DNA of 64,000 bases from NCBI RefSeq assembly GCF_001708965.1, contig NZ_LVJW01000006.1:186001-250000 (forward strand), read 5' to 3'. Source of the stretch: Candidatus Thiodiazotropha endoloripes. GTDB taxonomy: Bacteria > Pseudomonadota > Gammaproteobacteria > Chromatiales > Chromatiaceae. A program made the translations under genes and the position numbers. The notes below the pieces were generated by a model. It was given only the letters and a program-made list of their open reading frames with translations, had not been told where the DNA came from and ran no database searches. Shown in pieces: positions 33,977-43,774 of this stretch; positions within the stretch are counted from its first letter, which is position 1; the number at the start of each line of letters is the position of its first letter.

Positions 33977-36900
33977 CTATGTGGTACCTGTCTCAAGCAC
34001 ATCGGAACTGAGCCAGAGTGTCAACTCTTTCGCTGACATCGGTTTGGCGTAGTAGAAGCCCTGTAGATTGTCACAACCGGTATCGACCAGGAATTCAGCC
34101 TGCTCTAGGGTCTCCACCCCTTCCGCAATCAGGGACAGATTGAGGCTCTGTGCCATCGCAACAATGGTTCGCACCAGGGTTACATCTTCAATGTCATCCG
34201 GTAGATCGCTGACAAATGAGCGATCGATCTTCATCGTATCAACCGGGAACCGCTTCAGATAGCTGAGTGATGAATAACCGGTACCAAAATCATCCACTGA
34301 CAGAGAAACGCCGAGTGCCTTGAAATCAGACAACCAGGTCATCGCCTCATCGGTATCACGCATCAACAGACTCTCGGTGATCTCAAGGGTAATATAATCG
34401 GGAGAGAGATCGGTCTCCGCCAATACCCCCAGTAAAAAGCTGGCCTCAAGACCAAGCTCCCGTTGTCTGCTGGAGAGATTCACCGCCAGTTTGAGATCAC
34501 TGAAGCCGGCATTGTGCCACCGCTTCAACTGCTCACAGGATTTCTTCAATACCCACTCACCAATGGGGCCAATCTGTCCGCTGTCTTCTGCAACCGGGAT
34601 GAAGATTGCCGGAGAGACGGTACCCCGATGGGGGTGATGCCAGCGTAACAGAGCCTCGACACTCACCACCTTGTTCAGAGTCGGATTGATGACCGGCTGG
34701 TAGTAGATCTCAAGTTCATCCCGTTTGATCGCCTGCCGCAGATCCAGCTCCAGCTGTCGGCGCTCCAAGGTGTGCTGCTGCATCGATGCGGTAAAGAACT
34801 GGTAGGTATTTCGGCCCCGCTCCTTCGCCTGGTACATGGCCATATCCGCATTTCGCAGCAGGGAGTCCGCATTCACCGCATCATCCGGATAGACCGTGAT
34901 GCCGATACTGGCACCGATATAGATCTCACGCCCATACAGAGAGAAAACTCGGGTTATATGATCGATGATGTTCGTGGCCACATTCGCCACAGAATCCATC
35001 TCCGTAACATCCTGCAACAGAATGATGAACTCATCCCCACCAAACCTGGCTACCGTATCCGATTCACGCAGACAGGCTTTGATCCGTGCAGATACCAGCT
35101 GCAACAGCTCATCCCCCACCACATGGCCGAACGTATCATTCACTACCTTGAAGTGATCGAGATCGATAAACAGCACCGCAAGCATCCAGTTTTCACGATG
35201 GGCAGCAGCGATGGCCTGATTCAATCGGTCGGATAACAGTGAACGGTTGGGCAGCCCGGTCAGGGCATCATAGTTGGCCTGATAACGGATCTGTTCTTCG
35301 TTCTCTTTGTGCTTGGTAATATCGGAAAAGACGGCGACAAACTCTTTTGCGATGCCGTGTTCACCTTTGATTGCAGAGATCGACAGCCATTCCGGAAACA
35401 CACTGCCATCCTTACGCCGATTCCAGATCTCACCTGACCAGTAGCCTTTATGCAGCACAGACTCCCACAAGTCCTCATAGAAGGATTTGCTGTGGCGACC
35501 GGAACTGAGAATATTGGGTGTACGCCCTAAAACCTCTTCCTGACTGTAACCGGTGATTCTTGAAAAGGCCGGATTGACCGTTTTAATCCGGTTCTCCTCA
35601 TCAGTCACCATGATCCCTTCCGCCGTGGTGTCAAATACTGTGGCATTCATTCTCAACTGATCTTCGGCCCGCTTCTGTGCTGTGACGTCCTCTTTGACAG
35701 CGATGAAGTTGGTTATCTTGCCTCGTTCATCCCGCAGCGGTGAGATCGACGCGGACTCCCAATAAATGGAACCGTCTTTGCGCTTGTTGTGGAACATACC
35801 ACGCCACTCTTTACCTGCGAGCAGGCTGCTCCACATATCATTGTATTCCTGTTTGGTCTTGTCTCCACTCTTGAGGAACCTTGGATTTTGCCCAATCGCT
35901 TCTGCTGCCGTGTAACCCGAGACCTTTTCAAATCTCGGATTCACATACTCGATAATCCCTTCCGTATTGGTGATGATCACTGACGCAGGACTCTGCTCCA
36001 GTACCCGACCCAGCTTACGCAGATCCGACTCGGCCTGTTTTGACTCTGTGATATCACTTCTGACGCAGACCAGCCCACCCTCAGTGGTGCGGTTGTTACT
36101 GCTGAGATACCAGGCGCCGCTATCCAGCTTTTCCAGATACTGACCCTGAGGCAAGAGATCGAGAATCGCATCGCCCTCAAGGTTCAGATTTTTCACCCGG
36201 CTAGCAGCAACAGCCTGCAGCTCCTTTAAGGTGAGAGACTCCATATCTCGCTCTTTAAGCCAGGGATAGAAATCCTCGAAGCAGCGATTAAACAATACCA
36301 GACGACCGTCCGCATCGAACAGGGCAAACGCCTCGGAGAGGTTGTTCACCGCATCATGCAGACGATACCAGGCACGATTTACCTCCTGATGGGCATTATG
36401 CAGACTCCTGATCAGTTGCCACAGACCGAGCAGCAGAATGAACACCGCAACCATCAGCAGCATGATCAGCTCCCGTTTGGTGCTGGTCTCTGCTATCCGA
36501 TTGGCTTCATGCCTGGCATGAATCGCCTCGAAATATTCCTGGCTCGAAATCTCCAGATAGCGTCGCTTCAATAGACCCAGTTTGGCAAGACCATGCAGAT
36601 CAGAGTCGATATGAAACAGCACCTGCTCCAATAGTGACTGATTCCCGGTGATTTCCACCTTATACTGCTTGAGCTGTTCCAGATTGCGTTCAACTTCGGT
36701 GAACTGTGAATCCGCAGAGAACAGATGGTAGGTATAGAGTTGATTGATCAGTACCAGTATATCTTCGTAGAGTCTCGGCTCACTCACTTTCAGCTCATTC
36801 GCTATGATGGGCAGGTAGTGAATGCCATTACGCACCAGTGCGGCCTGAAATTTGATCTTTTCCAGCAGGGTGAGCTTTTCATCCATCCCTTGCCAATAGG

Positions 36901-37210
36901 TGGAAAAAAGATCCTTGAGTTGCTGATCATGCTCATCGATCAGCAGATTGATCTTTGCTTTCATCTCACGCAGATCGTTGGTCGTCATTACCAATGGGTC
37001 GTACTGAACCATCAGAAATGAGGAGATTCTCAGCATATCCCGATCGAGGCGGGCATCCAGCTTCTTCAATTGCAGCATGTTGTGTGAGATCTCTGCATAC
37101 TCACTGGACTCATCATCCCAGAACAGCCCGAGCAACAAGGCAAATGCCAGGCTCAAGCCGATCAGCAATGCGCCGCGTTTGGTGCCGATTGATCTAAGAA
37201 ACTTAATCAT
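33977..37210 (-). CDS. Membrane PAS-GGDEF-EAL dual c-di-GMP enzyme
   Basis: The 1077-residue protein has a membrane helix at about 14-32, a large all-helical periplasmic sensor (about 33-243) and a second helix (about 244-266). Then come a PAS-like domain, two clear PAS-PAC units (each ending in an IAVKEDVT or VAVFSDIT type strand), a GGDEF domain with intact GGDEF near 722 preceded by the RxxD inhibitory site RESD, and an EAL domain with VEALLRW near 851, DDFGTGYSS and KIDRSF. Both catalytic sets look intact, so it could make or break c-di-GMP. Its start overlaps the end of the di-haem peroxidase gene by four bases (ATGA), indicating coupled expression and a possible redox signal. Confidence 0.93.
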   Translation of the reverse strand: MIKFLRSIGTKRGALLIGLSLAFALLLGLFWDDESSEYAEISHNMLQLKKLDARLDRDMLRISSFLMVQYDPLVMTTNDLREMKAKINLLIDEHDQQLKDLFSTYWQGMDEKLTLLEKIKFQAALVRNGIHYLPIIANELKVSEPRLYEDILVLINQLYTYHLFSADSQFTEVERNLEQLKQYKVEITGNQSLLEQVLFHIDSDLHGLAKLGLLKRRYLEISSQEYFEAIHARHEANRIAETSTKRELIMLLMVAVFILLLGLWQLIRSLHNAHQEVNRAWYRLHDAVNNLSEAFALFDADGRLVLFNRCFEDFYPWLKERDMESLTLKELQAVAASRVKNLNLEGDAILDLLPQGQYLEKLDSGAWYLSSNNRTTEGGLVCVRSDITESKQAESDLRKLGRVLEQSPASVIITNTEGIIEYVNPRFEKVSGYTAAEAIGQNPRFLKSGDKTKQEYNDMWSSLLAGKEWRGMFHNKRKDGSIYWESASISPLRDERGKITNFIAVKEDVTAQKRAEDQLRMNATVFDTTAEGIMVTDEENRIKTVNPAFSRITGYSQEEVLGRTPNILSSGRHSKSFYEDLWESVLHKGYWSGEIWNRRKDGSVFPEWLSISAIKGEHGIAKEFVAVFSDITKHKENEEQIRYQANYDALTGLPNRSLLSDRLNQAIAAAHRENWMLAVLFIDLDHFKVVNDTFGHVVGDELLQLVSARIKACLRESDTVARFGGDEFIILLQDVTEMDSVANVATNIIDHITRVFSLYGREIYIGASIGITVYPDDAVNADSLLRNADMAMYQAKERGRNTYQFFTASMQQHTLERRQLELDLRQAIKRDELEIYYQPVINPTLNKVVSVEALLRWHHPHRGTVSPAIFIPVAEDSGQIGPIGEWVLKKSCEQLKRWHNAGFSDLKLAVNLSSRQRELGLEASFLLGVLAETDLSPDYITLEITESLLMRDTDEAMTWLSDFKALGVSLSVDDFGTGYSSLSYLKRFPVDTMKIDRSFVSDLPDDIEDVTLVRTIVAMAQSLNLSLIAEGVETLEQAEFLVDTGCDNLQGFYYAKPMSAKELTLWLSSDVLETGTT

Positions 37211-38163
37211 GGCTTGAATCGACTATGCTTGCCAACCAAAGTATGCAGAAAAGCAACGATATCCCGTATATCCTCATCGGGTATCTCACGACCCAACTGA
37301 TAACGCCCCATCACCCGAATCGCTTCATCCAGGGTCGATACGGAACCATCATGAAAGTAGGGTGAGTTGACCGCGGCCAGTCGTAGGCTGGGAACTTTGA
37401 AATAGTGCTTGTCGTCCTCCTCTCCGGTTACATTGTATCGGCCATAGTCTGCCTCGGTGATTTCTGTATTTCTGTCTTTGAAATAGTCACCCTTGGCTCC
37501 CATATAGGCATACAAGTTGCCGCCCACATTGGCCCCCTGGTGGCAACTGATGCAGCCGTAGCTTTTGAACAGTCGATAGCCGCGCAACTCCCGCTCACTC
37601 AGGGTCTGCTCGCCGCTCAGCCAACGATCGAAACGGGAGCCCTCAGTCACCAGCGTTTTTTCGAAGGCGGCGATGGCGATTGCAATGTTCTCACCGGTAA
37701 TGCCGTCACTGAAGAGCTGACCGAAAACCTCAACCATGGAGGCATCCTGACTCAACTTGGAGATCACTTCAGGCCAGGATGAGTTCATCTCAACAGGATT
37801 GTGCACCGGACCCGCAGCCTGAATCTCAAGACTCTCCGCCCGTCCATCCCAGAACTGGGCAAGATTGAAACTGCTGTTGTAAACGGTTGGCGCCTTGATT
37901 CCCCCCAATACACCCCCTACCCCGGCGGAACGAGGCTTTCGGTCTGTCCCACCGGTTGAGAGCAGATGACAACTGGCGCAACTCAAAGAGTTGTCCCGGG
38001 AGAGGCGTCGATCGTGAAACAGCTGATCACCCAGCGCAACCAGTTTCGGGTCGACTTCAAAACTCACTTCAAGGGGTCGGATGGGCTCATTCTTTATCTC
38101 ATCAGCCCAAAGATATGGCACATAAGAAAGAAAGAATATCAGTAATAACAGCGTCTTATGCAT
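37207..38163 (-). CDS. Di-haem cytochrome c peroxidase family protein
   Basis: This 318-residue periplasmic protein has a signal peptide (to about 20, YLWADE) and two c-type haem sites, CASCH (62-66) and CISCH (204-208), as in the CcpA/MauG superfamily. The region FWDGRAESLEIQAAGPVHNPVEM near 104 is the family core, and the C-terminal AFLHTLVG is typical. Such proteins reduce H2O2 with electrons from cytochromes, or act in oxidative maturation. The gene overlaps the GGDEF-EAL sensor gene by four bases downstream, so the two are cotranscribed and coupled. The exact substrate (peroxide or other) is not certain. Confidence 0.9.
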   Translation of the reverse strand: MHKTLLLLIFFLSYVPYLWADEIKNEPIRPLEVSFEVDPKLVALGDQLFHDRRLSRDNSLSCASCHLLSTGGTDRKPRSAGVGGVLGGIKAPTVYNSSFNLAQFWDGRAESLEIQAAGPVHNPVEMNSSWPEVISKLSQDASMVEVFGQLFSDGITGENIAIAIAAFEKTLVTEGSRFDRWLSGEQTLSERELRGYRLFKSYGCISCHQGANVGGNLYAYMGAKGDYFKDRNTEITEADYGRYNVTGEEDDKHYFKVPSLRLAAVNSPYFHDGSVSTLDEAIRVMGRYQLGREIPDEDIRDIVAFLHTLVGKHSRFKP

Positions 38164-38593
38164 ATCAGCCAGACACCGAACCTAAACCAGCCAACTGCTG
38201 CACCACGACAACAGCCTTTGATTCAGATTCGATACGTATTTGTTTATTCCAATCCAAGTTCAAGCCAACCTTTAATCCTTTATCGGACAAGCCTGAAATT
38301 ACTTTAAAGCCTAAGGAATTGCTTTCCGTCAGAAAATTGGAGATTCCACGAGTTGAAGAGGCACAGGTTGCATCCCTGCCCCTAAATCACAACTGTATCT
38401 GCGGAGTACGGCTGATTGTGCCTGCAACTGAGCTGATGAGAATCCGTTCGAAAGGAAACTCTAATAACTAAAGTTTAGTTGTTGTCATGCAACCATACAA
38501 CAAGCCACAACTTATTAATTTGCATAAGGATTCAGACTTTAATTTATAAATTCCCCGGATCTGCTTTGTGATAGAAACAGACCTCATCGACCA
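38164..38593. other. Intergenic region between aceF and the peroxidase gene
   Basis: The 430-bp region is AT-rich in its right half and should hold the peroxidase promoter. A 171-codon plus-strand frame (37956-38471) begins inside the peroxidase gene antisense and has no ribosome site, so I do not call it. Confidence 0.4.
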
Positions 38594-39943
38594 CTACAGC
38601 AGCAAGCGGCGAATATCCTCCAGCAACGATGCAAGCAGTCGGGTAAATCTGACACCTTCTGCACCGTCAATCACCCGATGATCATAGGAGAGGGAGAGGG
38701 GTAGCATCAGCCGGGGTTGGAAGTTCGCCCCATCCCATACCGGCTGCATGCTGCTGCGTGAGACGCCAAGAATCGCCACCTCCGGCGCATTCACGATCGG
38801 GGTAAAGGCCGTCCCACCAATACCGCCCAGGCTTGAGATTGAGAAGCAGCCTCCCTGCAGATCTGCCGGTGCCAGCTTGCCGGCTCTGGCCCGCTCGCTG
38901 ACAGCCATCAGTTCCGCCGCCAGTTCGAAGACACTTTTCTTGTCCACGTCACGGATTACCGGCACAACCAGACCATTGGGCGTATCCACCGCCACACCGA
39001 TATTGACGTAGTGTCGATAGATCAGCGCTTCGGCGTCACTATCCAGGGAGGCATTGAACGCCGGCATCTCCGCCAGCGCGGCGGCAACCGACTTCATCAG
39101 GAACGGCATCAGCGTGAGTCGAACATCCCGCTGCTCTGCGACCGCTTTCTGTGCCTTTCGAAAGGCCTCCAGTTCAGTGATATCCGCCTCATCAAACTGG
39201 GTTACATGGGGTACGGTCAGCCAGCAGCGGTGCAGATGGGCGGCACTGATCTTCTTGATCCGCCCCATTGGCTTGGATTCAACCTCACCAAAGCGGCTGT
39301 AGTCCACATCCGGTCCACTCGGCATTTCAAAACTGCCACGACCAGAGCCACTCGCTTCACCCCGGCGTAACGATTGTTTGACGAAATTCTGTACATCCTC
39401 TTTCAATATCCGCTGTTTGGGACCATGACCTTTCACCAGAGAGAGGTCCACCCCCAACTCACGGGCAAGGCGTCTGACTGAAGGGCTGGCATGGGGTTTG
39501 TGTGGTTCGCCGCTGATTATCGGACTCTCCGGCACCGGTGGGATGCGAGCCTCTTTATCCCCCGGGCGACGACCTGCCGCCAGATCATCGCCAGCCTCTT
39601 CATTTGGTGTCGGCGCAGGCGCCTGTACGGTCTCCACCTCTTCGGCTGCAGGTGCCGGAGCGGATCCGGCTGCCGACTCATCCGCAGCAGCCGATTCACT
39701 TTCAACCGCTTCGATTGTAAGGATCACATCCCCCTCACTGATCCGGTCCCCAACTTTAACCTTCAACTGCTTGACCTTCCCGCCATGTGGAGAGGGGATC
39801 TCCATGGTGGCTTTATCGCTTTCCAGGGTCAGCAGAGACTCTTCAACGGAGACTTCGTCACCTTCAGAAACCAGGATCTCAATGACTTCCACCGATTCGA
39901 AATCACCAATATCAGGTAACAGTACATCTGTCGTTTTACCCAC
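38594..39943 (-). CDS. aceF: Dihydrolipoamide acetyltransferase, pyruvate dehydrogenase E2
   Basis: E2 transfers acetyl groups from lipoamide to CoA and forms the core of the complex. There is one lipoyl domain (residues 1-77, Lys44 in ESDKATM), an Ala/Pro linker, a subunit-binding domain (about 150-190, ASPSVRRLARELGVDL) and the catalytic domain ending with the active-site motif SYDHRVIDGAEG. A single lipoyl domain and 449 residues make this a short E2 compared with the three-lipoyl E. coli enzyme. It starts with GTG, with GAGG seven bases upstream, 78 bp after aceE on the minus strand. Confidence 0.96.
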   Translation of the reverse strand: MGKTTDVLLPDIGDFESVEVIEILVSEGDEVSVEESLLTLESDKATMEIPSPHGGKVKQLKVKVGDRISEGDVILTIEAVESESAAADESAAGSAPAPAAEEVETVQAPAPTPNEEAGDDLAAGRRPGDKEARIPPVPESPIISGEPHKPHASPSVRRLARELGVDLSLVKGHGPKQRILKEDVQNFVKQSLRRGEASGSGRGSFEMPSGPDVDYSRFGEVESKPMGRIKKISAAHLHRCWLTVPHVTQFDEADITELEAFRKAQKAVAEQRDVRLTLMPFLMKSVAAALAEMPAFNASLDSDAEALIYRHYVNIGVAVDTPNGLVVPVIRDVDKKSVFELAAELMAVSERARAGKLAPADLQGGCFSISSLGGIGGTAFTPIVNAPEVAILGVSRSSMQPVWDGANFQPRLMLPLSLSYDHRVIDGAEGVRFTRLLASLLEDIRRLLL

Positions 39944-40021
39944 GTCTCATCCTCTTTATTGCCATTCCGGCACTCTGTTTCTTAACGTCCGGACATGCCG
40001 CACAAGTTAATAACCAACCAT

Positions 40022-42676
40022 CTATACAGTGCAGGGGTTGGGCTTATCCGGATCGATTTTATATTTCTTGATCGCCTGAGTGACCACTTCATCTTTCAGA
40101 TCACCCTGATCTGCCAATGACTTCAAGGCGGCAAGTGCCACATAGTAGCGATTGACTTCAAAGAACTTCCTTAACTGACTTCGCATGTCACTGCGACCAT
40201 AACCGTCGGTGCCCAACACACTGTAAGCGCCGGGCACAAAAGGACGAATTTGATCGGCATAGCTGCGGATATAGTCTGTTGCCGCAATCACCGGACCCTG
40301 TTGACCGGTAAGTTGCCGGGCCACATAGCTCTGTCGTTGATCCTCTTCCGGGTGGAGGGTATTCCAGCGCTCAACGTCCAGACCCTCCCGGCGCAGTTCG
40401 TTGAAGCTGGTTACACTCCAGATATCCGCGGTGACATTGAAATCTTTTTCCAGCAGCTCGGCGGCGGCGATCACTTCACGAAGAATCGTGCCACTGCCCA
40501 GCAGTTGCACACGCTTTTTCTGCTTACCGCCCTTTTTCAGCAGGTACATACCCTGCACAATGCCCTCTTCCACACCCTCGGGCATGGCCGGCTGGAGATA
40601 ATTCTCATTCATCACGGTGATGTAGTAGAAAACATTTTCCTGCTGCTGATACATGCGCCGCATGCCATCCAGCACGATCACCGTCAGTTCATAGGCAAAT
40701 GCCGGATCATAGGAGACACAGTTGGGAATGGTCGCCGCCACCAGATGGCTATGGCCATCCTGGTGCTGCAATCCCTCACCAGCCAGGGTTGTTCTGCCTG
40801 CGGTGCCGCCGATCAGGAATCCGCGTGCCTGCATGTCACCGGCCGCCCAGGCCAGATCGCCAATACGCTGGAAGCCGAACATGGAGTAGTAGATATAGAA
40901 GGGGATCATGCTGACCCCGTGGTTGCTATAGGAGGTAGCGGCCGCAATCCAGGAGGACATGGCGCCCGCCTCATTGATACCCTCCTGCAGAATCTGGCCT
41001 TTCTTATCCTCCCGATAGAACATCACCTGGTCCGCATCCACCGGCTCGTAGAGCTGCCCTACCGATGAGTAGATACCCAACTGCCTGAACATACCCTCCA
41101 TACCGAATGTCCGGGCCTCGTCAGGAACAATCGGTACGATCTGCTTTCCAAGCTGTTTATCCCGTATCAGCATATTCAACAGTCGAACAAAGGCCATGGT
41201 GGTGGATTGCTCCCGATCACTACTACCCTCAAGCAGCGCTTTGAAACTCTCCAGCGGAGGCACTGTCATGGCTTCAACCTTGGTGCGCCGCTGAGGTAGA
41301 AAGCCTCCCAGCTTGCTACGTTGCTCATGCATGTATTTCATCTCCGGACTGTCTGCCGGAGGCTTATAGAAAGGCGCCGCACCGATCTGATCATCGGAAA
41401 TCGGAATGTTGAAACGATCCCTGAAGGCCTTCAGCGCCGCTTCACCCATCTTCTTCTGTGAATGAGTGATGTTCTGCCCTTCACCGGCCACACCCATACC
41501 GTAACCTTTCACGGTTTTCGCCAGAATCACGGTTGGCTGACCTTTGTGGGCGGTCGCTTCGGCATAGGCGGCGAACACCTTATGGGGATCATGCCCACCA
41601 CGATTGAGGCGCCAGATGTCCTCGTCGGTCATATTCGCGACCATCTCATCCAGCTCGGGATATTTACCGAAAAAGTGTTCACGGGTGTAGGCGCCACCTT
41701 TCGCCTTATAGGCCTGGTAATCACCATCCACACACTCTTCCATGCGTTTCACCAGGATACCGTTTTTGTCCCGGGCAAAAAGCGGATCCCAGTAGCCGCC
41801 CCAGATGACCTTGAGCACATTCCAGCCGGCACCCCGGAAGACCCCTTCCAGCTCCTGAATGATCTTGCCGTTACCGCGCACCGGACCATCCAGTCGCTGC
41901 AGGTTACAGTTGATAACAAAGACAAGATTGTCGAGACGCTCTCTGCCCGCCAGGGAAATCGCACCCAATGCTTCCGGTTCATCCATCTCGCCATCCCCAC
42001 AGAAGGCCCACACCTTACGCTGTTCCGTGTTGACCATTCCCCGATCATGCAGATAGCGCATGAAGCGGGCCTGATAGATCGCCATCAGTGGACCAAGCCC
42101 CATGGAAACGGTGGGGAATTGCCAGAATCCCGGCATCAGCCAGGGGTGAGGATAGGAGGAGAGCCCATGGCCATCCACCTCCTGACGGAAGCTATAGAGC
42201 TGCTCTTCACTCAGTCTTCCCTCCAGGTAGGCCCTGGCATAGACACCTGGTGCGGAATGGCCCTGGAAAAAGATCAGATCCCCATCCCGCTCTTTGGTCG
42301 GGGCATGAAAAAAATGGTTGAAGCCCACATCGAACAGGGTCGCGCCGGAGGCAAAACTCGAGATATGACCACCAAGTTCGGTGGAGATTCGGTTTGCCTG
42401 TACCACCATCGCCATCGCATTCCAGCGAATGAAGGAGCGAATACGACGCTCCATCGCCCGGTCGCCCGGAAATCGCTGCTGTTTGGTTACCGGGATGGTA
42501 TTGACATAGGCGGTGTTGGCGCTGAATGGCAGATAAGCGCCGGAGCGACGGGCCTTGTCAACCAGGCGTTCGATCAAAAAATGGGCACGCTCCACCCCCT
42601 CATTCTCGAGTACGGCCTCCAGGGCGTCCAGCCACTCCTGTGTCTCAATGGGGTCGATATCGGGTCTACTTGGCAT
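40022..42676 (-). CDS. aceE: Pyruvate dehydrogenase E1 (homodimeric type)
   Basis: E1 decarboxylates pyruvate with thiamine diphosphate and acetylates the lipoyl group of E2. At 884 residues it has the length of homodimeric AceE. The ThDP-Mg motif is GDGEMDEPE (from about 227) to NCNLQ (256-260); the active-site block SSFASGATLFDVGFNHFF near 107 and the later HQDGHSHLV are family typical. It heads the aceE-aceF operon. No PdhR-like regulator is near. A 417-codon antisense frame (41462-42715) is a shadow of this gene. Confidence 0.97.
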   Translation of the reverse strand: MPSRPDIDPIETQEWLDALEAVLENEGVERAHFLIERLVDKARRSGAYLPFSANTAYVNTIPVTKQQRFPGDRAMERRIRSFIRWNAMAMVVQANRISTELGGHISSFASGATLFDVGFNHFFHAPTKERDGDLIFFQGHSAPGVYARAYLEGRLSEEQLYSFRQEVDGHGLSSYPHPWLMPGFWQFPTVSMGLGPLMAIYQARFMRYLHDRGMVNTEQRKVWAFCGDGEMDEPEALGAISLAGRERLDNLVFVINCNLQRLDGPVRGNGKIIQELEGVFRGAGWNVLKVIWGGYWDPLFARDKNGILVKRMEECVDGDYQAYKAKGGAYTREHFFGKYPELDEMVANMTDEDIWRLNRGGHDPHKVFAAYAEATAHKGQPTVILAKTVKGYGMGVAGEGQNITHSQKKMGEAALKAFRDRFNIPISDDQIGAAPFYKPPADSPEMKYMHEQRSKLGGFLPQRRTKVEAMTVPPLESFKALLEGSSDREQSTTMAFVRLLNMLIRDKQLGKQIVPIVPDEARTFGMEGMFRQLGIYSSVGQLYEPVDADQVMFYREDKKGQILQEGINEAGAMSSWIAAATSYSNHGVSMIPFYIYYSMFGFQRIGDLAWAAGDMQARGFLIGGTAGRTTLAGEGLQHQDGHSHLVAATIPNCVSYDPAFAYELTVIVLDGMRRMYQQQENVFYYITVMNENYLQPAMPEGVEEGIVQGMYLLKKGGKQKKRVQLLGSGTILREVIAAAELLEKDFNVTADIWSVTSFNELRREGLDVERWNTLHPEEDQRQSYVARQLTGQQGPVIAATDYIRSYADQIRPFVPGAYSVLGTDGYGRSDMRSQLRKFFEVNRYYVALAALKSLADQGDLKDEVVTQAIKKYKIDPDKPNPCTV

Positions 42677-43012
42677 TGTTATTCTCTAGCTGTTCGGTTT
42701 GGCGTCAGGGATTAAGCTGATGCAACTCCATTCACCTCTGCCGGGTAAAACCGTCAGAGTTAGAATGAAAACTATTTGGATTACCAATAATTTGGATTGA
42801 TCTCGGTAATATACAACAAGATGAGAAGGATTTCAGCGTTATCTGATAGTAATTTTTGATGACCTAATCCACTGTTTTTACAATTGAATTAGGATTTATG
42901 CTGAATTTTGTTGAAGCTAAAAGAAACACCCTGGAAAATACCCTGAAAACATAAAAAAAGGCGCATCCAGATTGCTCTGGATGCGCCTTTTCTGCAATGG
43001 ATCTTAGTTAAA
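42677..43012. other. Promoter region of aceE and downstream sequence of the sulfur-globule-like gene
   Basis: About 335 bp. The left part (42700-42900) is AT-rich and should contain the aceE promoter. The right end holds the strong terminator at 42953-42992. No other feature seen. Confidence 0.5.
42953..42992 (-). terminator. Rho-independent terminator of the sulfur-globule-like gene
   Basis: On the minus strand, AAAAGGCGCATCCAGA pairs with TCTGGATGCGCCTTTT around a short loop, followed by an uninterrupted run of seven Ts. It lies about 20 bases after the stop of the gene at 43013, a textbook intrinsic terminator. Confidence 0.92.
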
Positions 43013-43684
43013 TCAGATCTCTTTGCGAGCTTCGATCGAAGGCATTTCGAAAGGCTTGCGCTCCATGGCAACCTTACGACGCTCTTCCATCTGCTTCATT
43101 GCTTCAGCACGACGGGCTTCCATCTCTTTAACGATTTCGTCGCGACGGGCTTTGGACTCTTCCATACGCTTGGCAACAGCTTCCGGCATTTCAGGACGCT
43201 TCGGAGCGGTCTGCTCAAAACGGGCCATCATCTCTTTGCGGTAAGCTTCCTGCTGCTCCTGTCTGGCTTTCATGTCAGCTTCCATAGCGGCGAAAGGATC
43301 AGAGTTACTGAACTGCTCAGCGTACTGACGCTGTGCGGCGACAGCCTGCTCGAATGCTTTCTGCTGCTGCTCGGCGAAAGCTTTCTGCTGTTCAGCAAAT
43401 GCTTTCTGCTGCTCAGCCATGGCACTCTGCTGCTCTTCGGTCAGAGCGGGTGCATAGTGAGGTGCGTAACCATAGTAGTAAGGATGATCATAACCGTAAC
43501 CACGGCCATAACCACGGCCGTAGCCGTTACCACGTGCACGCATGTTGAATGAGAAGTCGAAGTCTCCGGCGCCGAAGCCATCACCAAAAAAGTCGTCACT
43601 CCAGCTGTCACCCCACCAGGCGTTAACAGTTGCGGAGCTGGCTGCCAAGGCAATCGCAGCGGCAATGATTGAAATCTTTTTCAT
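43013..43684 (-). CDS. Sulfur-globule-like protein with long coiled-coil extension
   Basis: The 223-residue protein has a signal peptide cleaved after about Ala22 (NAWW) and a Gly/Tyr/Trp/Asp-rich mature start (WWGDSWSDD, GNGYGRGYGRGYGYDHPYYYGYAPH). This is like the small structural proteins that coat periplasmic sulfur globules in purple and other sulfur bacteria. Beyond about residue 80 it departs from the usual short protein: three tandem (A)EQQ(Q)KAF units followed by a Glu/Arg/Met-rich helix to the end, a predicted coiled coil. It shares the FSFxM...ARGxGYGRG block with the protein encoded next door. Strong terminator downstream. Sulfur globule role is inferred from composition and synteny. 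Confidence 0.78.
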   Translation of the reverse strand: MKKISIIAAAIALAASSATVNAWWGDSWSDDFFGDGFGAGDFDFSFNMRARGNGYGRGYGRGYGYDHPYYYGYAPHYAPALTEEQQSAMAEQQKAFAEQQKAFAEQQQKAFEQAVAAQRQYAEQFSNSDPFAAMEADMKARQEQQEAYRKEMMARFEQTAPKRPEMPEAVAKRMEESKARRDEIVKEMEARRAEAMKQMEERRKVAMERKPFEMPSIEARKEI

Positions 43685-43774
43685 TGTAAAGTACCCAAAA
43701 AATCTGTGTTTTGAAAACTACGCATGTCTATCTAGGCACATCCCTGTGCAAATGGATCCTTTTATATAAACTGC

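Noticed and set aside
37956-38471. 171-codon plus-strand open frame reaching into the aceF-peroxidase gap
   Set aside because: It starts inside the peroxidase gene on the other strand, has no ribosome site and its unique part has no recognisable sequence.
41462-42715. 417-codon plus-strand open frame
   Set aside because: It is fully antisense to aceE, which has unmistakable pyruvate dehydrogenase motifs; the frame follows from codon bias of the real gene.
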